Assembly (NCBI GenBank): GCA_029062075.1
Contig: JAIDQW010000018.1
Location: forward strand, 1 to 5,795
Length of the DNA stretch: 5,795 nt
Direction: 5' to 3'
Source of the DNA: Paramuribaculum sp.
GTDB taxonomy: Bacteria; Bacteroidota; Bacteroidia; Bacteroidales; Muribaculaceae
The first letter of the stretch is position 1; every line of letters starts with the position of its first letter. Shown here piece by piece: positions 1 to 5,795 of this stretch. The notes under the pieces were generated by a model. The model had not been told where the DNA came from, made no database searches, and saw only the letters and a list, made by a program, of their open reading frames with translations. Position numbers and translations under genes: made by a program.

Positions 1-78
1 ACACCCGATGTAGCTACCGACAGTATTTTCGATGCTATAATAGCTCCTCACAAAGGTAAGGTTGTGATGGTTGACCTT
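1..78 (+). repeat. Near-identical paralogue block, copy A (matches 1894-1971)
   Basis: Bases 1-78 differ from 1894-1971 at only four positions by eye (3, 45, 63 and 78), and 4-44 is a 41-base perfect match. All four differences are at third codon positions. Beyond base 78 the two copies diverge faster, including at amino-acid-changing sites. The block codes for the start of the thioredoxin domain. It could begin further left, outside the window. Confidence 0.85.
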
Positions 79-414
79 TGGAATACGTGGTGTGGTCCAT
101 GTCGCGCGGCACTTGAATATCATGAGCCTGAAAAGGATGATGCTCTCAGCTCGGAGGACATTGTATGGATATACATTGCTGATGAATCATCGCCTGTTAA
201 GACTTACTTTGACATGATACCGGGAATCAAAGGGTTGCATTACCGCCTGAATGACGAACAAAAAAATGCCATCATGGACAGGTTCAAAGTCGATGGTATT
301 CCTTATTATATACTTGTTGACCACAAAGGTAATGCCTCAGGTCGTCCTGACCTCCGCAATCCGAATCTTTACAAAAACGCAATTATTGAAGCACTTGGAG
401 CCACTGTTGAATAA
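1..414 (+). CDS. TlpA-like thioredoxin-domain protein, 3' part only (cut by left edge)
   Basis: The reading frame is open from base 1 to the TAA at 412-414, giving the last 137 residues of a protein that begins outside the window. What remains is a whole thioredoxin domain with the active site W-C-G-P-C about 30 residues in, and a cis-proline in the segment DGIPYYILVD. It aligns without gaps to the last 137 residues of the gene at 442-2307, with about 108 of 137 identical by hand count. It is therefore very probably the end of another long paralogue with a signal peptide and an N-terminal region. In this family the CxxC reduces or exchanges disulfides outside the cytoplasm; the partner is not known. 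The ATG at 64 lies inside the domain's first beta strand, so it is not a start. The next gene follows after 27 bp, which suggests cotranscription. The domain call is firm; the missing N-terminus is inferred. Confidence 0.93.
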   Translation, partial: TPDVATDSIFDAIIAPHKGKVVMVDLWNTWCGPCRAALEYHEPEKDDALSSEDIVWIYIADESSPVKTYFDMIPGIKGLHYRLNDEQKNAIMDRFKVDGIPYYILVDHKGNASGRPDLRNPNLYKNAIIEALGATVE

Positions 415-441
415 TTCTCTCATCTTAAATAACATAAAATC
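415..441 (+). promoter_or_regulatory. Intergenic leader with A-rich translation start region
   Basis: This 27-bp spacer joins two paralogous genes. It has no Shine-Dalgarno-like GGAGG and is A/T-rich just before the ATG, as is common in Bacteroidetes. It shares the core CTTAAATAA (424-432) with the spacer at 2308-2333, at nearly the same distance from the next ATG (9 versus 8 bases). The length leaves little room for a promoter or terminator, so readthrough is likely. The similarity may be duplication history alone and not a conserved signal. Confidence 0.5.
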
Positions 442-2307
442 ATGAAAAAATCCTTGCTCACTTTTATTCTCTTCTTCGGGGTACTGACTGTTTCTTCAAA
501 AAACCGTATTGTTGAGATGCCGTTAATTACCATTTCAAACCAGACATCTCTTGATTTCCAGCGCGTTGAGCTATCTGATACCGCGACCACTCTTCATGCT
601 AAGGCTGTGTACAGACCGGGGGGCTGGATCAGAATTGCTAAAGATTCCTATCTGAAAACCGCTGACGGAAAACAATATAAACTCAAATACGGTAATGGAA
701 TTGTTCCCGGAGCGGAACATTATATGCCGGAATCAGGAGTGTCGGAGTTTGACCTAATTTTTGAGCCGATTCCGGAAAAAACCGATGAAATTATTTTCAG
801 CGAAGGGAATGGTGGCTGGACTTTGGGAATGAATCTTGACGGAAAACTGAATGTTTATCCTGCCGGATTGCCGGAAGCTCTGAAAACAAGTAATTCAAAC
901 GCACAGATTCCGGAAGTATCATTTGACATTGATTCAGCCACTGTCAATTTCCATATACTCAACTATAATCCGGTAATGGGTAACAAGCTGAATTATGCCA
1001 TCAAACAGATTTCCGGACAAATCACGGATGCACCGGCTATAGATATTGATGCAAACGGCAATGGCAGACTTAAGTTACTTTGTCACGGCACAAGCGGTAT
1101 TTCAGCCTATAATATAGGAGGATTCAGTTTGATAGGACGTGCCACTGTCAACCCCGGGGAAACCATTGACATATATATGGATCCGTTGATTTCCGGAAAT
1201 GTGGTGATGAGACATTTGAGAAACGAACCTGCTGCTAATAATAAAAACTGGAGCTGGCACAACGGCACTTTTTCTGATTTTGACTCAAATAAGCTTGACT
1301 CCAAAAATATTCTGCAACTTTCTTCCGGAAAGTTCGGGGATTACCGCATGGGAGCGGATGAATATATTGACTATGTTATTGCCGAATATGAAAAAGCGGA
1401 AAGAAACATCAGGAAAAATGAGAATCTATCCCCTCTTTCCAAAGAAAAAACTCTCATAGATATAAAAGCCAATGCTATTGATGCTGTCGGTAGATATAAA
1501 TATTTACTGAATCGAAGCTATTGGGCTGCCCACGGCAATTGGGGGCAGCAGATACCCGCTGATTCTATCACTTGCGAACTGACTCCGGAACATTTTGCCA
1601 AAGTTTCTGAATTTATCGAGCCGAATGACCCTCGGCTGATTCTTGCTTCTTCATCCCCTATCTTCTCGCTACCCTTTAAGGAATGGGAAAAATCGGGAGT
1701 CGATGCACAATTTCTTAATGAAACAGGAAAATACACTGAGGTGGTCAATACAATCAAAGCCGGCAAGGGAAGCGAGGAGGATATAACTCCTTTAGAGTCA
1801 TACAGCAATCCTTTCTATGCCAAATCTGCCAAAATATTTCTTAATGATGTGAGAAAATCAATGGCGAATATAGATATGTCGCTTTGTCAGCCTACTCCCG
1901 ATGTAGCTACCGACAGTATTTTCGATGCTATAATAGCCCCTCACAAAGGTAAGGTAGTGATGGTTGACCTCTGGAATACATGGTGTGGTCCTTGTCGTGC
2001 AGCCTTACAGCTTCATGAGCCGGAGAAATCAGGCGAATTAAGTTCCGAGGATATTGTGTGGATCTACATTGCCGATGAATCATCACCACTCAAAAAATAT
2101 TTTGAAATTATTCCCGATATCAAAGGAGTGCATTACCGCCTTAATGAAGAACAGATTGGCGTTATAAGAAAAAGATTTGAAGTTGACGGCATTCCATACT
2201 ACATCCTGGTTGACAGGAAGGGAAATGCTACCGGTCGTCCGGATCTCCGTGATCCTGAACTATATAAAAAGACTATTCTTGAGGAACTTGCAGCTCCTGC
2301 AGAATAA
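442..2307 (+). CDS. Secreted TlpA-like thioredoxin-domain protein (CGPC), full length
   Basis: A 621-residue exported protein, probably a periplasmic or envelope thiol-disulfide oxidoreductase. Residues 1-19 form a Sec signal peptide: two Lys, a Leu/Phe-rich core, and likely cleavage after V-S-S. No lipobox Cys is present. Residues about 25-120 look beta-rich, with the motif MPESG at 95-99. A second beta-rich part runs to about 250 and ends with NPGETIDIYMDP at 237-248. A helical stretch follows, containing FGDYRMGADEYIDY at 298-311. The thioredoxin domain covers about 485-621, with C515-G-P-C518 and cis-Pro585. Cys378 and Cys482 are also kept in the next paralogue. The start is supported by the signal peptide and by the 27-bp gap after the previous stop. 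Substrate and partner are unknown. I do not recognise a named domain in the N-terminal region. The fold and export calls are strong; a reductase role is inferred from the family. Confidence 0.95.
   Translation: MKKSLLTFILFFGVLTVSSKNRIVEMPLITISNQTSLDFQRVELSDTATTLHAKAVYRPGGWIRIAKDSYLKTADGKQYKLKYGNGIVPGAEHYMPESGVSEFDLIFEPIPEKTDEIIFSEGNGGWTLGMNLDGKLNVYPAGLPEALKTSNSNAQIPEVSFDIDSATVNFHILNYNPVMGNKLNYAIKQISGQITDAPAIDIDANGNGRLKLLCHGTSGISAYNIGGFSLIGRATVNPGETIDIYMDPLISGNVVMRHLRNEPAANNKNWSWHNGTFSDFDSNKLDSKNILQLSSGKFGDYRMGADEYIDYVIAEYEKAERNIRKNENLSPLSKEKTLIDIKANAIDAVGRYKYLLNRSYWAAHGNWGQQIPADSITCELTPEHFAKVSEFIEPNDPRLILASSSPIFSLPFKEWEKSGVDAQFLNETGKYTEVVNTIKAGKGSEEDITPLESYSNPFYAKSAKIFLNDVRKSMANIDMSLCQPTPDVATDSIFDAIIAPHKGKVVMVDLWNTWCGPCRAALQLHEPEKSGELSSEDIVWIYIADESSPLKKYFEIIPDIKGVHYRLNEEQIGVIRKRFEVDGIPYYILVDRKGNATGRPDLRDPELYKKTILEELAAPAE
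1894..1971 (+). repeat. Near-identical paralogue block, copy B (matches 1-78)
   Basis: Second copy of the 78-base block, lying 1893 bases downstream of the first and inside the thioredoxin domain of the full-length gene. Agreement is 74 of 78 bases by eye. The matching part of the third paralogue (3765-3842) encodes a similar peptide but with many more base differences, so this block is specific to copies one and two. It may reflect recent duplication or local gene conversion. Confidence 0.85.
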
Positions 2308-2333
2308 CTATCTAACCTTAAATAAAATAACGC
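2308..2333 (+). promoter_or_regulatory. Intergenic leader, second copy of the family spacer
   Basis: A 26-bp spacer between the second and third paralogues. It carries CTTAAATAA at 2317-2325, as in the spacer at 415-441, then A-rich sequence up to the ATG. There is no Shine-Dalgarno match and no hairpin. The short gap indicates that the third gene is transcribed with the second. Confidence 0.5.
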
Positions 2334-4181
2334 ATGAAAAGAACACTATTTTTTCTCCTCTTGTTCGTGGGAGTGCTGACTGCCTATTCCGAGACCCGTG
2401 TGGTGGAATTTCCAACTATCGGATGGAATAATATGATGAATATATTTGATTTCCAAAATGTAACACTGACTGACACCGCTACAATAATTGATGTTAAGGT
2501 GAGGACACCGAGAGGAACGAGATTCATAATAGGTGAAAGTACCCTCACTACTGAAAGCGGTGATAAATACCCTCTGAAGTTGGCTAAAGGGATTACCATT
2601 GGAGAGAGTAATATTCTGGATAAGACCGGTCGTAAAGAATTTACTCTTATATTTGAGCCACTACCGATTAATAGTGACCGCTTGCTATTTAGGAGCGGTG
2701 GTTTATTGATGGAATTTAGTCTTAGTGCCACATCGGCAGTTCCGTCAGGATTACCGGAAAATCTGGCAAATCCTCCACAAAACGCCCTGTTACCGGAGCC
2801 TGTTTTGAAAATTGATTCCACTACAGTCAATGTTCATATTCTCGGCTATAAGCCATATATGGGCAATACACTCAATTATTCCATTCTGATGATGGGAGGG
2901 ACTTTAACTGAGCTTCCTCCCTTGGACATTGATGAAAAAGGAAATGCAAGCGTAACTTTCCTTCTGCATGGCACGGGTAGATTCTTCGCATATACTCTCG
3001 GACGTACCAGAGTCAACGCAATTGCGACACTAAAACCGGGCGAAACTGTTGACCTATATATTGATCCTTCATTCTCGGGTCAGAACGTCATGAAAAAATT
3101 CAGAGGCAAAGAAGTAGGTAAAACTTCATGGCACAACGGTTATTACTCTACATTTGATGCGTCGGACAAGGATACCGATTCTGATATGAATATTATGAGT
3201 GGCAATTTTGGAGATTACCGTATGGGAGCAGACGAATATGTGGACTACACTATTGCTGAATATGAAAAAGCTCAGAAAAAAATCAACAGCAACAACTCAT
3301 TGAGTCCCCTCTCCAAAATTAAATCTAAACTTTACAATAAAGCTAATTTCATTGTTGCTTTAGGAGATCCACAACGGATTCTGCGCCGAAATTACTTGAC
3401 TGTAAAACAGAATTTTTTAGCTGACATTCCAGCTGATTCCGTTCCTTGTGAGCTAAATTCGGAGCACTACCAGAAAGCGGCAGAGATGGTGGATGTCAAC
3501 GACCCTTATCTTTTGCTTTTGACTGATGTAATTCAGGAAGTTCCGTCAGACGGTTGGATAGGAGCGGCGGAGAACGGTTCTTTTCTCAATGAAATTGGAA
3601 TGTATCTCAACTCCGCTAAAAAAATAAAATCGGGCTTAGGAAGTGAGGCTGATGTCGAAGTATTGAAAGAACTTGATAATCCGTTCTATTCTCAATCAGC
3701 AGAAATCTATCTGCAGGAGATGCGTGAAATACTTGCAAACGAAGCGGCTAAGTTATGTTTGCCAACCCCGGATGTTGCGCCTGACAGTATCTTAGAAGCT
3801 ATCATCGCTCCACACAAGGGAAAAGTTATATTGGTAGATTTTTGGGCCACTTGGTGCGAACCATGCTTAAGAGCTATCAAACAAACTGAACCGGAAAAGA
3901 GCGGCGAGCTCAAATCGGATGATATGGTGTGGATATATATTGCTGATGAATCGTCTCCATTGCCAGGCTATCTTGAATTAATCAAGGATATAAAGGGTCT
4001 CCATTACAAACTCTCTGAAAAGCAGTATAAAGAGCTGAGCAAAAAGTTGAATGTCAAAGGGTACCCCTATTACATTTTAATAGGTCGTGATGGAAACACC
4101 GTATATGAAGGTCTATCGATGGGAAGTCATGAAGATTTTAAGAAGACTATCATCAATGCACTCGAAGCTCATGCCAAATAA
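2334..4181 (+). CDS. Secreted TlpA-like thioredoxin-domain protein (CEPC variant), full length
   Basis: A 615-residue paralogue of the preceding gene with the same layout. The signal peptide covers residues 1-19 (Lys-Arg, a Leu/Phe core, likely cleavage after A-Y-S; no lipobox). The N-terminal region is beta-rich, with KPGETVDLYIDP at 234-245. The helical part starts near FGDYRMGADEYVDY (292-305). The thioredoxin domain covers about 478-615, with C508-E-P-C511 and cis-Pro578. Glu replaces the usual Gly in the CxxC. Cys372 and Cys475 match Cys378 and Cys482 of the upstream copy. The MPESG motif of that copy is altered here (LDKTG). The thioredoxin domain is roughly 55-60% identical to the upstream one by hand, so this copy split off earlier than the other two did from each other. 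The likely role is extracytoplasmic thiol-disulfide exchange, perhaps with a different partner or redox potential. It is probably the last gene of the operon, as a terminator-like hairpin follows. Confidence 0.95.
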   Translation: MKRTLFFLLLFVGVLTAYSETRVVEFPTIGWNNMMNIFDFQNVTLTDTATIIDVKVRTPRGTRFIIGESTLTTESGDKYPLKLAKGITIGESNILDKTGRKEFTLIFEPLPINSDRLLFRSGGLLMEFSLSATSAVPSGLPENLANPPQNALLPEPVLKIDSTTVNVHILGYKPYMGNTLNYSILMMGGTLTELPPLDIDEKGNASVTFLLHGTGRFFAYTLGRTRVNAIATLKPGETVDLYIDPSFSGQNVMKKFRGKEVGKTSWHNGYYSTFDASDKDTDSDMNIMSGNFGDYRMGADEYVDYTIAEYEKAQKKINSNNSLSPLSKIKSKLYNKANFIVALGDPQRILRRNYLTVKQNFLADIPADSVPCELNSEHYQKAAEMVDVNDPYLLLLTDVIQEVPSDGWIGAAENGSFLNEIGMYLNSAKKIKSGLGSEADVEVLKELDNPFYSQSAEIYLQEMREILANEAAKLCLPTPDVAPDSILEAIIAPHKGKVILVDFWATWCEPCLRAIKQTEPEKSGELKSDDMVWIYIADESSPLPGYLELIKDIKGLHYKLSEKQYKELSKKLNVKGYPYYILIGRDGNTVYEGLSMGSHEDFKKTIINALEAHAK

Positions 4182-4201
4182 CAAATAGTACTTACATTAG
4201 A

Positions 4202-4245
4202 GCATCGTTTGGACATTTTCTGTTGAAACGATGCCTTATTTTCTG
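4202..4245 (+). terminator. Probable rho-independent terminator after the thioredoxin operon
   Basis: GCATCGTTT (4202-4210) pairs perfectly with AAACGATGC (4226-4234). Inside this 9-bp stem, after one G-G mismatch, 4212-4215 can pair with 4221-4224 (one G-U pair), leaving the loop TTTTC. A T-rich tract (CTTATTTTCTG, 4235-4245) follows. This is the form of an intrinsic terminator and it starts 20 bases after the stop at 4179-4181. The stem is only moderately GC-rich, so termination may be partial. It overlaps the in-frame ATG at 4231, which argues against that start for the next gene. A role as a 5' leader hairpin of the hexosaminidase mRNA is the alternative. Confidence 0.68.
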
Positions 4246-4251
4246 TCAATT

Positions 4252-5795
4252 ATGATTAGATATTTATTTATAGTCATACTTGTAGCACTGAATCCGGCTG
4301 TGTCTTTTGGAGCAAAGCCATTGCCCATTATTCCCGCACCAATGGAAATAGATACAACGTCTGCTAATCCGGTCAGATTACAATTACCGCTTGCCTTAAA
4401 CTTAAACGGGGTGGATAGTATGTCCCGGGAGATGATTAAGAGTGAGATGGAAAGCATCTCCGCCCTACTTTCACATAAACATCAAGAGGGAGCGGAAATA
4501 GTATTCAGCACGGACACTTTGCAGCCGGTAGAAGGTTATCGTCTGACTATTAATGAAAAGGGCATTAAAATAGATGCATCTACCGGTGCCGGATTCTTTT
4601 ACGCACTCCAAACGCTAAAGCGGCTTATGGGTAAGGAGATTGTTGCCGGAGCACAGAGTGACTGCACCACCCTCCCCTCTGTTACAATTACGGATGCTCC
4701 ACGCTTTACCCACCGTGGATTCATGCTTGATGTGAGCCGGCATTTCTTCTCTGTGGAGCAGATAAAAAAGATGCTGCGACTCCTTGCCGCATACAAGATG
4801 AACAAGTTTCACTGGCATCTGACCGATGACCAGGGATGGAGGTTGCCGGTAAAAGAGTATCCGCTGCTTACAACCGTCGGGGCTTCTCATCCGGCGAATA
4901 CACGAATGACTGATTTCAGCACACAAACGGAATATTTCACTACCGAACCGATGATACCAGTTGCCTATACTCCTGATGAGATACGCGATGTGGTGGATTA
5001 CGCATCCAAACTCAACATAGACATTATTCCGGAAATAGAAATGCCCGGGCATCTTGCCGCAGCTATAGCCGCATACCCTCACCTGAGCTGCTATCCTGAC
5101 AGCTCTCATACAGTCCGTGACCTACAAGGTATTTCAAAGGATGTGCTCGATGTGTCAAATCCTGAGGCAATGAAATTCGTTAAAACAGTTATAGACTGCC
5201 TTGTGGATTTCTTTCCTTACGAGGTTATCCATATCGGAGGTGATGAAACTCCTACCGAGGCATGGGAGCAAAGTGAGGGTTGCAGGAGAATGGTGGAAGA
5301 GCATGGGTTTACAGGCGCAACCCCGGAAGAGAGATTCCGCAAACTCCAGAATTTATTCACTTACGAAGTCAATGAGTATGCCAAATCAAAAGGGCGCAGG
5401 CTTATGACATGGGACGAAGTTGTGACCGCTCCCGGAGCCGATCTGGAGATAGCCCGGAAAATAAATCCTCTTGTCATGGCTTACGATATTGTTTATGATA
5501 AACCGGTTGATCAATGCGCAGACTTAGGGTTACAGTGCATTTATGCTCCTTTTGGTCCCTATTATATCAACCGCAGGTACAGCTGTGACAAGATCGGCGC
5601 CGGACGAGGATGTGATGACATAGAAGCTGTCTATAATCATCCTGTGCCCGACAATCCAAACGTAATCGGAACCCAAGCGATATTCTGGACTGAATTTGTA
5701 TCACTTGAGCGAGACCTGGAGTATCTCGCACTTCCACGTCTTGCCGCTATAGCGGAAAACGCCTGGACCGATCCGGTGAATAAAAATTATAAAAG
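4252..5795 (+). CDS. Secreted GH20 beta-N-acetylhexosaminidase, 3' end cut by window edge
   Basis: A glycoside hydrolase family 20 enzyme, which removes terminal beta-linked GlcNAc or GalNAc through substrate-assisted catalysis. Residues 1-21 look like a signal peptide (MIRYLF start, hydrophobic core, cleavage near S18 or A21), so it acts in the periplasm or outside the cell. Residues about 24-150 fit the GH20 N-terminal alpha/beta domain. The barrel then shows RGFMLDVSRHFF from R155, HWHLTDDQGWR from H187, PEIEMPGH at 260-267, and HIGGDE with catalytic D331-E332. W387 (TWDEV) and W479-T-E481 follow. Residues Y438-I-N440-R441 replace the usual Tyr-x-Asp and resemble human HexA alpha, which hints at 6-sulfated or otherwise anionic substrates. 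Y411 seems to stand where a Trp is usual. The 514 visible residues nearly complete the catalytic barrel; any C-terminal domain is outside. The ATG at 4231 is in frame but lies in the terminator hairpin, so 4252 was preferred. Confidence 0.95.
   Translation, partial: MIRYLFIVILVALNPAVSFGAKPLPIIPAPMEIDTTSANPVRLQLPLALNLNGVDSMSREMIKSEMESISALLSHKHQEGAEIVFSTDTLQPVEGYRLTINEKGIKIDASTGAGFFYALQTLKRLMGKEIVAGAQSDCTTLPSVTITDAPRFTHRGFMLDVSRHFFSVEQIKKMLRLLAAYKMNKFHWHLTDDQGWRLPVKEYPLLTTVGASHPANTRMTDFSTQTEYFTTEPMIPVAYTPDEIRDVVDYASKLNIDIIPEIEMPGHLAAAIAAYPHLSCYPDSSHTVRDLQGISKDVLDVSNPEAMKFVKTVIDCLVDFFPYEVIHIGGDETPTEAWEQSEGCRRMVEEHGFTGATPEERFRKLQNLFTYEVNEYAKSKGRRLMTWDEVVTAPGADLEIARKINPLVMAYDIVYDKPVDQCADLGLQCIYAPFGPYYINRRYSCDKIGAGRGCDDIEAVYNHPVPDNPNVIGTQAIFWTEFVSLERDLEYLALPRLAAIAENAWTDPVNKNYK

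Noticed and set aside
64..414. A separate 116-residue protein starting at ATG 64
   Set aside because: The same frame is open from base 1 and its upstream codons match the paralogue at 1894-1956. The ATG is an internal Met in a beta strand of the thioredoxin domain.
251..445. Small + strand open frame across the first gene's end and the spacer
   Set aside because: It lies in another frame of a well-supported thioredoxin domain and has no recognisable protein features.
2384..2830. 148-codon open frame on the - strand
   Set aside because: It is antisense to the N-terminal region of the third paralogue, which is supported by homology to the second. The translation shows no family motif.
442..4181. 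Lipoprotein sorting of the thioredoxin paralogues
   Set aside because: Neither signal peptide has a cysteine near its cleavage region, so there is no lipobox.
4193..4200. TACATTAG as a Bacteroides -7 promoter element for the GH20 gene
   Set aside because: It is one base off TAnnTTTG, but no TTTG is found at the expected -33 spacing and transcription would begin within the hairpin.
4231..4251. ATG 4231 as the start of the hexosaminidase
   Set aside because: It lies inside the terminator-like hairpin and would put an extra seven residues without positive charge before a normal signal peptide. ATG 4252 gives the usual short charged start. It cannot be fully excluded.
4615..5109. 164-codon open frame on the - strand
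   Set aside because: It is antisense to the GH20 catalytic barrel with its intact motifs, and its translation shows no known family pattern.
1..5795. Defence, toxin-antitoxin, mobile-element or CRISPR system
   Set aside because: No transposase, integrase, nuclease, short antitoxin-like gene pair or regularly spaced repeats can be seen. The only long repeats are the paralogous genes themselves.

Overview
The window looks like a gut-type member of the Bacteroidales, possibly Muribaculaceae or a relative. This is an inference from moderate, AT-leaning composition, A-rich leaders without Shine-Dalgarno sequences, large secreted TlpA-type thioredoxin paralogues, and a secreted GH20 hexosaminidase. 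No rRNA, tRNA, mobile element or CRISPR array is visible. All genes are on the + strand.

Region 1 (1-4181) is a tandem family of at least three paralogous exported thioredoxin-fold proteins. The first is cut by the left edge (1-414, last 137 residues). The second (442-2307, 621 aa) and third (2334-4181, 615 aa) are complete. Both have a signal peptide, a roughly 450-residue N-terminal region of two beta-rich parts and a helical part, and a C-terminal thioredoxin domain. Spacers of 27 and 26 bp with a shared CTTAAATAA core point to one operon that grew by duplication. Copies one and two are about 79% identical over the last 137 residues and carry CGPC. Copy three is more diverged (roughly 55-60% over the same domain) and carries CEPC.

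Region 2 (4182-4251) is a 70-bp gap with a hairpin (4202-4234) and a T-rich tail. It looks like an intrinsic terminator closing the thioredoxin operon. It overlaps an upstream in-frame ATG (4231), so ATG 4252 is the preferred start of the next gene.

Region 3 (4252-5795) is a secreted GH20 beta-N-acetylhexosaminidase, cut by the right edge after 514 residues. Its catalytic Asp-Glu pair is intact. At the sugar-binding loop it has Tyr-Ile-Asn-Arg, which matches by hand the Tyr-Leu-Asn-Arg of human HexA alpha (Asn423/Arg424, the anionic-substrate pocket) and not the usual Tyr-x-Asp. The enzyme may therefore act on 6-sulfated GlcNAc, as found in mucin. This is the most interesting reading in the window, and it is an inference.

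The thioredoxin proteins probably work in periplasmic or envelope thiol-disulfide chemistry, and the GH20 enzyme in glycan breakdown. The sequence shows no direct functional link between the two beyond adjacency and orientation.
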